Shown here in pieces: positions 12,960 through 24,182 of a stretch of DNA of 64,000 bases. The notes beneath the pieces are model-generated. The model was not told where the DNA came from. It saw nothing but the letters and a program-made list of their open reading frames with translations, and searched no databases. Location: contig JAGMVK010000016.1 of assembly GCA_020747065.1 (NCBI GenBank), forward strand, positions 1,302,001 through 1,366,000. The letters run 5' to 3'. The stretch's first letter is position 1; every line of letters starts with the position of its first letter. Position numbers and translations under genes: made by a program. This stretch comes from Cadophora sp. MPI-SDFR-AT-0126. Its lineage: Eukaryota; Ascomycota; Leotiomycetes; Helotiales; Ploettnerulaceae.

Positions 12960-13704
12960 ATTATTTCTAGTCCTAAAAGTTCTCTTAAAGAAGGTAATTT
13001 CTATACTTAAGGAATATCTAAAGTAAGGAATTATAAAATTATATTATAGTTTATAATAAATAAGTAATTTCTAATTATAAAGAAAGAGAAAAGGGCTTTC
13101 TAACTAATTATAGTTATTATTAAAATAAATAAAGTTATTATTTAAGATATTAATATTCTTTTAAATATAGATTAGTTTTCTACAGAGTTTACTAAACTTA
13201 TAATAACTTCCTTAATTAATTTATTCTTTAAGTATAATTAATTTATATTAGATATACACTTACAAAATATAATAGTAATTTATACTCTATTAGGCCTTCT
13301 TTATATAACTAGATTACTTTAAGGAACTATTAATTCTATAGCTTAATTTATTTGAGTTATTTATAAGGTTTTACTTAACTATATCCTAGATATTATATTA
13401 CTATATATAAATAATATTAAAGTAAAGGGTTCTACTTTATTTTATAATAATAAAGAAGTTCTATTAAGAATTCAGAGATTTATTATAGAATATATCTTAA
13501 ATCTAGATAAGGTCCTAGTATACTTTAAGTGATTAGGAACTATTATTAGATCTAAATCTTAATATTACTTACTTAAACTTAAAATTATAGGATTTATTAC
13601 TAATAATAATAAATAGCGCTCTAAAATAGTAAAAGTATTAAAGATTTAAGAATAAAAGAGGTATAATAATATTTTAGAAGCTAGGGCCTTTATTAGAGTT
13701 ATAA
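12960..13704 (+). pseudogene. Gypsy reverse transcriptase remnant
   Basis: The plus frame keeps the second half of the Gypsy RT palm and thumb: ILDILLLYINNIKVKGS at the position of the catalytic F/Y-x-D-D box (the aspartates are now Asn), then IEYILNLDKVLVYFK, LGTIIRSKS and a stretch like IVGF...KVLKI. The same blocks occur in order in the intact Gypsy polymerase in this window (FLDDIGVKG, LEHIVNLDKTLERLER, AGATIGAKS, KIQNW). The pogo element interrupts the frame right after ARAFIRVII. Confidence 0.75.
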
Positions 13705-13706
13705 TA

Positions 13707-13761
13707 ACGTGGTTTATCAGCGAGTCGATCATATCAGCGAGTCGATCACTTTTCCTTGGCA
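13707..13761 (+). repeat. Left TIR of the intact pogo element
   Basis: Starts acgtggtttatcagcgagtc and ends cttttccttggca; identical to the reverse complement of 15511-15565. It contains two perfect adjacent 17-bp copies of tatcagcgagtcgatca at 13715-13731 and 13732-13748, probable transposase binding sites. Confidence 0.95.
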
Positions 13762-13804
13762 TCGACTTCTAAAACTTGAACACGCGTTTTTTCACCTATT
13801 TATT

Positions 13805-15469
13805 ATGGATATTCAAACCCAGGAAGCGCGAATCATTCTAGCTATCGAGGCAATTCGATCGTCCAAAAAACTAAGCAAACGCTCTGCTGCAAAGATCTAC
13901 AAAGTACCATATACCACACTCTCCGACAGAATGGCCGGCCGAACCTACCGCCCAGATTCTAAAGCCAATTGTCATAAGCTGACTGAGGTAGAAGAACAAG
14001 TAATTCTTCAAAATATACTCGATATGGATTCCAGAGGATTTGCGCCCCGGCTGGCTGGTGTAGAAGATATGGCCAACTTTATCCTCGAATCGCGGGGGGG
14101 AAGACGCGTCGGCAAGCTTTGGGCTCATCGATTTGTACAACGACAACCAGGCCTAAAGACGCGTTTTAATCGCGTTTATGATTTCCAAAGGGCCTTATGC
14201 GAAGATCCAGTGCTAATTAGCGCGTGGTTCCGACTTGTTTCGAATATGCGGGCGAAGTATGGAGTTTTGGATTGCGATATTTACAATTTTGATGAAACTG
14301 GGTTTATGATGGGTGTTATTTGTCCTGGAATGGTTGTTACTTGTGCAGATCGGTGTGGCAGAGGCAAGGCAGTTCAGCCAGGCAATCGGGAATGGGCTAC
14401 AGCAATTGCCTGTATCAATGGGGAGGGCTGGAGTATCCCTCCATTCTTGGTGGTTCAAGGCAAGAACCATCTCTCCAACTGGTATACCGACGGCGGCCTC
14501 CCACCCGATTGGGTTATCAAACCGACAAGTAACGGGTGGACAAACAATGAGACAGGCCTGGAATGGTTAAAACACTTCAACAAACACACTGCTACTCGTG
14601 CAAAAGGTCTATATCGAATGCTGGTGTTGGATGGGCATAACAGTCATGAATCGGCCGAATTTCAAGAGTTTTGCAAAGTACACAACATTATAACTCTTGG
14701 ACTGCCTCCTCATTCATCTCATCTAACCCAACCACTTGATATTGGATGTTTTAGTGTGTTGAAGCGGGCGTATAGTCGGCAGATAGAGACGTTCATCAAA
14801 GCCCACATCAACCACATCACAAAGGTCGAGTTCTTTCTAGCCTTTCAAGCAGCATATAAGGAAACAATGACGGTTGAAAACTGTCAGGCTGGATTCCGTG
14901 GAGCTGGCTTAGTACCTTTCAATCCACAAGCTGTGATTTCAAAGCTTGACGTCAAGTTACGGACTCCAACTCCCTCTCGACCATCGAGTGCTAACTCCCT
15001 CCCTTGGGTCTCTCAGACTCCTTGCAACCCAAGTGAAGCACTTTCACAGTCAACTCTTGTGCGAAACCGTATTGCCTGTCATCAAGGAAGCTCGCCAACT
15101 CCACTTTTTGAAACAGTTGCTGCGTTAGTAAAGGGTACAGAGCGAATGGCCCATGAGATGACCCTTCTGTCCGCTGAGGTACGCTCTCTTCGAGCAGCTA
15201 ATGAAGCCCTAAGCCAACGCCGCAGGGCTAAAAAGTCTCGTGTCCGTCAAGGAGGAGCACTTACAGTAGAGGATGCACAGGATATTTTGGCCCAGAAGGA
15301 TGTAGATGAGCAAGTACGACGCGACATACGTGAAGCGGGGAGTAATCGAAAGGAGGGGCAACCGTCTGGACGGCACTGTAGAACTTGTGGAAAAGCTGGT
15401 CACAACGCGCGAACTTGTCATGAAGTTGGAGATATATCTAGTTCATCAGATTCCGAGAGTAATAATTAA
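13805..15469 (+). CDS. pogo-family transposase with C-terminal CCHC zinc knuckle
   Basis: A 554-aa DDE_1/CENP-B-type transposase that should bind the TIRs and cut and paste the element at TA sites. The frame stays open upstream into the TIR, but there is no ATG there; the first ATG is 13805. Residues about 5-50 look like a psq-type helix-turn-helix (KRSAAKIYKVPYTTLSDR), followed to about 120 by a CENP-B-type second HTH. The catalytic triad is D163 (NFDETGF), D276 (LVLDGHNSH) and D312 (QPLDIGCF), with DD35D spacing. A predicted coiled coil lies near 440-470 (ERMAHEMTLLSAEVRSLRAA), then a basic segment and a zinc knuckle C525-x2-C528-x4-H533-x4-C538 before an acidic Ser-rich tail. No stop or missing catalytic residue, so it is plausibly active. 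Confidence 0.92.
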   Translation: MDIQTQEARIILAIEAIRSSKKLSKRSAAKIYKVPYTTLSDRMAGRTYRPDSKANCHKLTEVEEQVILQNILDMDSRGFAPRLAGVEDMANFILESRGGRRVGKLWAHRFVQRQPGLKTRFNRVYDFQRALCEDPVLISAWFRLVSNMRAKYGVLDCDIYNFDETGFMMGVICPGMVVTCADRCGRGKAVQPGNREWATAIACINGEGWSIPPFLVVQGKNHLSNWYTDGGLPPDWVIKPTSNGWTNNETGLEWLKHFNKHTATRAKGLYRMLVLDGHNSHESAEFQEFCKVHNIITLGLPPHSSHLTQPLDIGCFSVLKRAYSRQIETFIKAHINHITKVEFFLAFQAAYKETMTVENCQAGFRGAGLVPFNPQAVISKLDVKLRTPTPSRPSSANSLPWVSQTPCNPSEALSQSTLVRNRIACHQGSSPTPLFETVAALVKGTERMAHEMTLLSAEVRSLRAANEALSQRRRAKKSRVRQGGALTVEDAQDILAQKDVDEQVRRDIREAGSNRKEGQPSGRHCRTCGKAGHNARTCHEVGDISSSSDSESNN

Positions 15470-15510
15470 TTTGATGTGTTGTGGTTGATTTATTCAAGTT
15501 TGAAGTTCCG

Positions 15511-15565
15511 TGCCAAGGAAAAGTGATCGACTCGCTGATATGATCGACTCGCTGATAAACCACGT
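15511..15565 (-). repeat. Right TIR of the intact pogo element
   Basis: Perfect inverted copy of 13707-13761 over 55 bp, including both 17-bp tandem repeats. TA follows at 15566-15567. Confidence 0.95.
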
Positions 15566-15567
15566 TA

Positions 15568-17550
15568 TATTATTAGCTATAGATTAAAAATTTTTTAATT
15601 ATTATAGCTTTAATATATATTATAATATAAAAGGGAGTTATATTTAATTAATAAAACTCTTAGAAATAAGCTATATAGTAGCTTAAGGATATATTACTTA
15701 ATACTTTATCTTTAGTTAAGATTAATTATAATCTTAAAGTAAGCTCTATTATACTTATAGTAAATATTAGTAAGATTAGTTAGGGAGCTATCTTATAATA
15801 GCTTAATAACTAAAAGAAGAAATATCTAGTATAATTTAAAAGTAGTTTCTAGAACCTTATAAAAAGTAAGTATAATATAATAAAAAGGAAATACTAAAGA
15901 GCTTTAAAAGTTATAAAGAAGATATAAAGTAAACTCTATAAAGTATACTTTATTCTTAAAATAGATATAAAAATTCTTATAGAATAGCTAAATAAAATAG
16001 CTAGTGATTTACTTAAGGTATTACTTATAAATTAAATTACCTAAATACGCTTAATAAACTTTAAAATTAAATATATCCTAGGAATAAAGAATACTACTAC
16101 TAATAAGTTATTATGAAAAAGAAAGAAGTACTCCTTAGATATTAATAGGAAAGATAAGGAAGATATTAATAAGTAAATTTTAAATAAGCTTAACTTAGTC
16201 TTAATATTTATAATTTTCTCTAAATAACTTATAAGCTAAGATTATAAGTTAATAAGATAAATTCTATAACTAAACTACTTTAATAAGTTAGAGTAAATTA
16301 CTAGGTTTCTTTACCTACTAAAATAACTAAGAATAGTTAAGTTAAGTAATTATAAAAAGTTTAAGAGTTAAGCTCTTTAGTACTTTACTTAAGATAAGTA
16401 TTTTTATTATAAAATTAATAATTATAAGTAAGTACGCCTTATTATTAAGGGTAAGCTTAAATAATTTAAAGTTATTAAGGAGTATTATAATAAGAGAGAG
16501 TATAAAGGTACTAAATTAACTTTTTTTCGCTTTTTAAAGTAATTCTTTTAGATTAGTTTTTATAAAGATTATAAAGCTTTTTATAAAAGTTATAAAGAAT
16601 ACTAAAAGAGATAATTTAATTATAAAGAAAACTTACTATATCTAATTTAGTTAATTAAGTTATTTAAATATATTAGCTTAGATATTATAAGAATTCTTAT
16701 ACTAGATAATAGAAAAAAATACTTTATTTTAGTAAAAAAGGACTTATTAGGATAGATTAAAGAAAGACTACTTATAAGGACTAAATCTACTGATATTACT
16801 AAGTTCCTATTAAAATAATAAAAAAAAGTTTTTATAAATAAATAAATAAATTTAAGAGTATCCTTTTTACTTTAAGAATATTAATCTATTAGCTAACTAG
16901 AGTAACTCTATTCTTTTTACTTTATAATTAAAAGACTATTTTACCTTTAGAAGATAAGTTTCTAATTTAAAGAATAATAGATTATAGTAAGGTTTATACT
17001 AAGGAAGATCTTCTAGTTCTTTAAGTCTACTAATTAGACCTCTGGGATAAGAATATTAAAGATATTATTCTTTACAAGAAAAAGTATTAAAAAGCTATAA
17101 AAGAAATATAAGACTAAATATAAGTTCTTAAAGCTAGGCTAATTATAAAAAATAACTTAATTCTAGTTTATAATATATAACGATTAATTAACCTTTTAGT
17201 AAATATGAAATTAAAGTACTAATAGTATAAGCTATATAGAGTCTTTAAGAAGGACCCTTAGAAAAGGTGCTATTAATTATAAGAGCTTAATAAGATTACT
17301 CTTAAGGAAATATTTACTATAAATTAACTTAAATAATTCTTTTAGTAAGATTAAATACTTTTCTTACTTTTAGAGACTGAAAGTAATTTATTAGAATTAG
17401 AAGATAATATAAATAGTAATAATAATTATAAAGAATTAGAAGATAACGAAACTCTTATTAGAATACTAATAACTATCTCTTATTCTATTCTATAAGTAGT
17501 TCTTCCTAGATTAACTACTACTTAATAAGCTAGTTATTATCAACTTCTAT
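15568..17550 (+). pseudogene. Gypsy RNase H and probable integrase remnant downstream of the pogo insertion
   Basis: Continues the polymerase relic cut by the pogo element. The first 600 bp read as a stop-ridden stretch at the position of RNase H, with weak block resemblance to the intact copy (TLVAQL and TRWL-like blocks near 15960-16060). From about 16.4 to 17.5 kb the AT-rich sequence occupies the position of integrase, but I could not identify its HHCC or DDE motifs with confidence because of RIP changes. Confidence 0.5.
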
Positions 17551-20500
17551 ATAATTCTTAATCTAGACTATAACTCCTATAAGATAGGGTTATCTTATAA
17601 ACTTAATTAGGATAAGATATATATATTTTTCTATACTTATTATTTTTTCTAAATACTCTCTACTTTTTTTTTTAATAGATTTTTATTTAAAGTATATCTT
17701 CTTTACCTTATTTTCTTAGTTTTATTCTTATACTTCTTACTATTTTACTCTAAAAAGTACTATTTATATTTCTAATATAATTAAAAAGCTTATATATTCT
17801 CTTTTATCTACTTAATTAAATTTCCTTTATATATAATACTCTTTTCCTTATATAATTTATTACTTATCTTAGTTATTACATATATAATAGCACTAATATA
17901 ATTAGTTAAGAAGCGATTAGCTACTAAGATTATTTATTAATATTTATTTACTTAGAGAGTAAATTCGATTACTTAATTAAGTAAGTATAAAATATTTATT
18001 ATATATCGCAAAACTAGAAAGAATAATTCTTAGCGCTAGTGTAGTTAGTCTTACTAAGAATCTATATATTCTTTATCCTAGTAGTTCTTCTCTTATAACC
18101 TTTATTCTTCTATACTAACTAGTAATAAAATTTTCCTAATCTAGAAATCGTACTAAAAATCTAAATTTGAAAGTTAATAATTAAAAATCTATTTAAATTT
18201 CACTTATAAGCTAGCTTATAAGTTGAATTTATTATTAAAAATAGTACTTAAATCTACTCTCTTAAAGAATACTAAAGGTTTGATTAATAATTTCGATTTA
18301 AGAACTAAGAAGCACTAAATACTAAATAAGAAAGTTAAGAAATCTATAATTATTATCTTAAGCAATAATAAGCTTAATATAATTATTATAAAACTCTCTA
18401 AGATATTAATTAAATAAAAAGAAAAAGAAGTAGCTAAAATAACTAGTAATCTAGGCTTATAAGTTAGTTTAAGACTAAAATAGTAAGGAAAAGTAATTAT
18501 AGAAATATCTAGTATTAAGGAATTACTTAATAGTATTAGTTTAAAGATATAAGCTATACTAATTACTTAAGATAATATATATTTAAAGAAATACTTAGAG
18601 AAGAAAGATAAAGTTCTTATAAACTAATAGGAAATATTTTAAGAATACTTAGTAAAAGAAGAAGGCTTTAATACTAAGGCTTTTATAAAATACTATTATA
18701 TCTTAAAGGAATATATTAATATAATTTTAAGTTAAAGAAATAAGAAGATATAAAATTTTAATAAAATTATAAAAACTTAAACTACTAATTATAGGAAGAT
18801 ATTTATTATAAAATACTTAGGTACTATTAGTTTAGATTAATTAATAACTAACTTTAGTATACTATCTATTAAAATCCTTACTTTTCTATAAGTCCTACTA
18901 GCTTTAAATAAGTATATTATTAATTATACTTAGGTATTAAAAGTTATAAAAAATACTATATTAAAAGACTAAAAAGATATTAAATTTAATTCTTATACTT
19001 TAAAATACTATTAGGAATACTTAGATAATACTAATTTCTTTACTTAGATTATTATTCTACTAACTAAATATAAATTACATTAGATTAATCTTAAAGTATT
19101 TTAATATAGCTTTTTCTTTTTAGTTACTTAGAATAATACCGGACTTAATAGAGATTTTTTAGATAAGAATTAACTAATTTAATTTTTTATAATTAATACT
19201 AAAGAAGTAAAGGCCAAGATTATTAAGTAAATAACTATAAACTAAGCTAATACTCTTATACTTACTAGTAGTTTTACTTCTACTGTAATTATAAATAGTT
19301 CAACTAAAACTTCTATTACTTAAATCTAGTAAGAAAGTCTAGTACTAGAAGTAATTAATAATCTAGGCTTATAAGTTAAAAGTACTAAAAAATCACTTAA
19401 GCTAATAATAAATTTAAAAGAGGATACTAACTCTACCTCTTTAAAGAGCTAGGAAGCTAAGGTACTAGATAAGTAATAAGAGATTAGTAAACTAGAGTAA
19501 TTTATTAATTCTATTATAGAACTGCTTAAGGTAAAGGAGAACTTAAAGGAAAATACTAAATTTTTTTTAATAATATAGGATAGTTATATGTTAAATAATC
19601 CTAAAATAACTAATAATTTAAGTTTACTAATTAATTCTAAGGATTTTAAGCTTAAGTTCCTAACTTTTATTAACTTTATAAAGGAGAATTCTAAGGCTAC
19701 TCTAGTAGTTAAGATACTATTTCTTAAGGGTAAAGAAAAGATTATTATTATAACTAATAATAATAGATTTGATATTAAACTTCTACTTATAGTCCTTTAA
19801 ATACTAAAGGAATTCTAAGAGTATATTACTTAATTTTATAATTAAATACTTTAAGAGTTACGAAAGTATTTTAATTCTCTTATTATTACTCTTAATATTA
19901 AAGTAGTTACTTAGGAAGAGACTTTAGTTTATATTAATTAGATCTTTAATCTTATTTAATTCGAATTTCCTACTACTACTATTTTTAATAATATTACCTA
20001 GGAGGATAAATTAATTTATAATTCTGAATTACTAGTCAGAATACCTTGAGCCCTAAAGAAATAGTATAGTATTAATAAAGTTAAGTTAGATAAGAAGGCT
20101 TATAATTATAAGATTCCTATCTATATTAAAAGAATTACTAAATATAATAATTTTTTCATTATAGATATACCTTTCGCTAAATATTTTTACTTTATTAAAT
20201 ATACTATAAACTTATACTCTCTTAAAATAGAATACGTAAACTTTATATATGAATTTTATATTAGAAAGTATAACTAATACTATAGATTAGTAGACTAGGC
20301 GAGATTAAGTTATCTTATAAGTTATTTCAGTATTATTAAACTAGATCTAAGAGGTATAGATAAACTCTAATTAAATCCTAAATAGGTTAATATCTTTTAA
20401 AAGAATTAAAATACTATTAAGATAAAAGAAAAATAATACTTAGGATTCTCTAACTTTCACTTTATTCTAAATATTAAGAATAATATCACTATATTACTAG

Positions 20501-23060
20501 AGAAGATTTATAAGGGTATTACTATTAAGAAAGCCTAGACTAAGTTTAAATCTATTAGTATATTTATACTTAAAAGCTTATATACTATATTCTACTTCTT
20601 AATAAAGGAAAAGAAGACTAAGTCTTTCTTATTCGAAATTATATAATAAGAGCTAGTTATATATAAGTTTTACTACTAGGATCTTAATTCTACTAAGCTA
20701 GTTACTTTATTCCTTTATAGTATAATATATTCTATTATTTAGTAAGTATTATAGATAAATTATAGATTATATCTAGCTTATCTTACTACTTATAGTAATA
20801 ATAAAATTTATTTTATAGTTTATCTAAAGTTCTTTATCTTTATAGGAGTTAATAAGAGAGTTAAGAAAGTCTATTACACTAATACTAATATTAAGGATCT
20901 TATTAATAATTGAAAAATAAGAGGTGATCTTAGATTATTAGTTAATATCTTATATAATTAGTGTTTTAATTTTCAAATCTTCTTTCCCTCTAAATTCAAT
21001 CTTAGCTAGATTAATACTTATCTACGTAATTATAAAAGTTTTAATATTATTACTTAGAAAAAGACTTAGAGATGTTTTTATCTAATTAGCTAAAATTCTA
21101 AAGGCTTACTTAGAAAGTATAAGACTTAATTCAAGGCTTTAGTAATCTTATTTAAGACTAAGAAGGACTATTCCTATATATCCCTAATATACTAATAAGG
21201 AATTATTCTTAATCCGCGGGTTAATAACTATAATATTATATCTTAACTAGTAGTCTTCTTAAATAACTATACTACTTTAGTTAATAAGAATACTTTTAAA
21301 AATAGCGTAAAGGTATCTAATTTAATACTTACTATTTTAAGTTTTAAAAGTCCTTTAATTCCTTATTTCATAACTCTACTTCCTTTATATACTCCTTTTA
21401 TAGCTATTATTACTATTATTGAACTAGGATTATTATTAGAAGTCCTTACTAATCAACTACTATAGATAGAAGCTTCTATTTTATATAAGGCTAAAGAACT
21501 TATTACTATAAAGAATACTAATTATATTAAATACCTTAAAAAGTATAAAATAGAATAACTTATAATTACTACTAAAGTTTAGGAAGTTATCTAAGAAATA
21601 AAAGAGTTAGTTTATAGTAAAAAATCATAGATTAAGTAATTTCCTTTTAATACTAGATTACCCTTAGATAATATTATAAATAAAATTCTTAAGTTAAAAT
21701 AAGATAGTAAAGATAAAGAAGATTATAAGAAAAGTCTTTAGAGGTAAACTTAGTAGATTAAAGATAATCTTAAGATTAAGAAGAAGAACTACGTACTTAG
21801 TAATAAGAAAGATAATAATCTAGAAATTAGTTCTAATATAACTAGTAATCTTAGACTATTAATTAAAAGAGGGGAGAAAGCTAAAACTTATAAGCGTATT
21901 CTTTTAAATAAGGATATTAGAAGCGTTTCGGAATTAGAGCGTCTCTTTAAGAAAGATTATATTAAATCTACTAGTAATCCGAACTTATTAATTAATTTTA
22001 GTAAAAAGAGAGCTAAAGGTTATAACTTAAAAGAAAACTCCTAACTTAAAAGTAGTATTACTAAAGAGGACCTTACTAATTTAACTCTTAATCTAGGATT
22101 AGGAGTTATCTAAGGTACTAATAGTAATTAAGAGGTTAGCTAATAATTAAAAGGGGAACTTCATATAGTATAAGATATTAATAATAATTAAATTACTAAC
22201 TCTTTTAGTACTAGTAAGTAAGCTAAAAAATAAAATAAACTAATTATACTTTATACTCCTAGATTAGAAATTATTAATATAGAAAGTAGAGATAAGGTTT
22301 AAGAAATTAATAATATTAATTATAATACTATATGAAGAGACAGATTTCTTAAGAGATTTATTACTTAGGAATAAATTTTAAGGTTTAATAATATAAGTAA
22401 GGAAGATAATATTAATAAAACCGGGCTTATTATTGCAGAAAGAGCTACGTAAGAGGTTATAATTTAATAAGCTTAGACTATAAGTGTATAAACTTACTTA
22501 TAAACTCTAATACTTAAGTTAAAGTTTTAGCTAATTATACCTTAATTAATTCTAGTAAAGACCGTGCTTTTTTCCGCTTCTACTAAAGATTCTTAAGTAA
22601 TTTATATAAATTCGAGATATCTTTTAAGAAGTTTTATAAAGAGTATCTCTTATATTCTACTTAATATTAATCTTAAAGAAGAGGAAAAGAATACTTACTC
22701 TCCTTTAAAGAAGGGCGGAAGAAAGCGTAAAACCGGAAATTCTATAAAACCTAAAAAAGTAGTAAAGAAAGTAAAGAAAATAAAGGGCGCTTAAATCAGG
22801 GAATTAGTAATAGAGTACTTATAAGTTCAGATCATAAGTAGAATTAAGCTATATATTAAAGGGTAAATATAGAGTAATAATAAGGTTTAATTTCTATTTA
22901 AAAATAATACTATAATATAGGGAAGAGTAGAGTTATCTTTTTCTTTTTCTTTCACTTTTTTCTTTCTTTTTTATACTAAATATACTTACTCTATAATCCT
23001 TCCTTTATAGTAGTATAGCTAGGAATTATAATCTAGGGCAACTACTAAACTTAGTTAGGA
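17551..23060 (+). pseudogene. Extra 5-kb region of the Gypsy relic between pol and 3' LTR
   Basis: A long RIP-mutated tract with plus-strand coding character, including a residual 70-codon open run at 19588-19800, that does not match gag or pol. A short motif recurs in it, best seen as taatctaggcttataagtt near 18449 and 19360, with weaker forms near 21843, 21963 and 22095; translated it reads roughly as S-N-L-G-L-x-V/I-K. Near 22690-22800 a basic, less mutated patch occurs (GGRKRKTGNS, then KKVKKIKG). It may be an additional ORF of an unusually large Gypsy, or another element nested within it. No domain recognised. Confidence 0.4.
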
Positions 23061-23281
23061 TAGATATAATAAGGTATATATTTAGAATTAGAGTATTACT
23101 TTAGGTAATCTTAATTGCGAGCCTTAGTAAGCTCCCTCCGCTTATAAAAGCTTCTTTTTACTTATAGAATTAGAAAATTAAAGACTTTTTTCTACCTTGA
23201 ATTTCAGCTATAAGTAGCTTCTTATGTTTTATTCCTAGGTTTAGTGACCTACTTAGTTTTGCGTTATACGAGCTCTTTATA
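23061..23281 (+). repeat. 3' LTR of the Gypsy relic
   Basis: Partner of 8832-9054. It retains more unmutated positions than the 5' copy (for example gcgagcc, ctccctccg, gtgacctactt, gcgttatacgagctc), so the LTR pair has diverged by unequal RIP. A 5-bp target duplication is not recognisable with confidence. Confidence 0.7.
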
Positions 23282-24182
23282 ATAATATCTTAATTCCAAT
23301 TAAGAATCGAACCTCTTATAACTTTACTTCTTAACTAATACCAATCGACGAGCCTATATATCGCGTATTAATTAGAACTAGAAATATTACATTCGACTTG
23401 TCTTCGGCTCTTTATATATTACCTCTCTCTTATAAAGTAGCTGTATAAGTTTTGTATTTTAAGTATTAAGTCTATCTTTTACGTATTAAGTCCCCTTGTA
23501 TTATTACAATAGTAATAAATAACAGAATCTAGTTTCATAAGATATAACACTAAGTAAGCTATGTTTTATATTTATATAATAATATTATAAGATTATATTA
23601 AGTATATAACTTAACTACCTCGCCTAAAACTCGCTTATATACTTATTTTAGGCTTAAATTAGCCGGAAATAGCTTAAAACAGGTTATATACGTCTAATAT
23701 AAAGCTTCGACTTTTATAAATTATAGTTATAAAATCTAAGGCTTTTAATATATAGCTTTCTTAGGCTAAAACAATAGTTATACAAAGATCTAGGCTTTAC
23801 GTCTTAAACTATCGAAAGTAACTATATTTAGTAAAGACTTATTTAAGCTTATATTTACTTAATTAGGCTATTTAAGCGAATACACACGTAATAAGCTAAA
23901 GTAGTTATATAAACCTAGAAATCCCTTTTATAATAAAATCATTATTTACACCAAATCTCTTATTTTCATTTCTAATATACTATAGCCAATTAGTATAATT
24001 GTTCGTATTATTAATAATAATCTTCATTTGTTCTTTTAGTTAAAATAGTTTAAATATCTTCTAAGCGTCTTTTAAAGTAATATAAGAGAGTAAGTTAATT
24101 TAAAAGGGAAAATCGAGTAAATCTATAGGTTTAAATCGTCTTCTAATAAATATTACTTAAGGCAAGTTAAGGAATATAATAA
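23282..24182. other. AT-rich stretch after the Gypsy relic, nothing recognised
   Basis: Moderately AT-rich non-coding sequence with scattered C/G-containing words (cgcctaaaactcgc, taggcttaaattagcc). No open frame, LTR pair or domain could be identified. Confidence 0.35.

Larger units (their letters stand above)
13707..15565 (+). mobile_element. Intact pogo/Tigger-type DNA transposon
   Basis: An 1859-bp element with perfect 55-bp terminal inverted repeats (13707-13761 and 15511-15565), flanked on both sides by TA (13705-13706 and 15566-15567), the target duplication of the Tc1/mariner-pogo superfamily. It encodes one uninterrupted transposase and shows none of the RIP decay around it; the change from AT-saturated to balanced sequence falls exactly at the TIRs. 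It sits inside the RT of the RIP-degraded Gypsy relic in the same orientation, so it arrived after RIP ended at that copy. Spacers are short: 43 bp from TIR to ATG and 41 bp from stop to TIR. Confidence 0.95.
8832..23281 (+). mobile_element. RIP-degraded Ty3/Gypsy retrotransposon relic, split by a pogo insertion
   Basis: Two matching LTRs of about 222 bp (8832-9054 and 23061-23281) bound a plus-strand Gypsy relic. Readable landmarks are a primer-binding site right after the 5' LTR, a protease-like stretch near 11880-11970, RT from about 12.9 kb to the pogo insertion, and RNase H-like sequence after it (about 15570-16150), with integrase expected before about 17.5 kb. The RT part (ILDILLLYINN, then NLDKVLV) aligns block by block with the intact Gypsy RT at 59.5-60.2 kb, with RIP-type stops. 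About 5 kb of further plus-strand relic lies between pol and the 3' LTR. Minus the 1.86-kb pogo insertion the element is about 12.6 kb. Confidence 0.8.

Noticed and set aside
13709..13804. N-terminal extension of the pogo transposase through the left TIR
   Set aside because: The open frame begins at a GTG within the TIR, and fungal translation would use the first ATG at 13805, where the HTH homology begins.
19588..19800. 70-codon frame as an independent gene
   Set aside because: It is a chance surviving open run inside the RIP-mutated Gypsy relic, with no start-site context.
23281..23350. tRNA-like sequence on the minus strand (ggttcgattc T-loop-like word with a D-arm-like attggtattag)
   Set aside because: The acceptor and T stems do not pair properly, so I could not support a tRNA or SINE.
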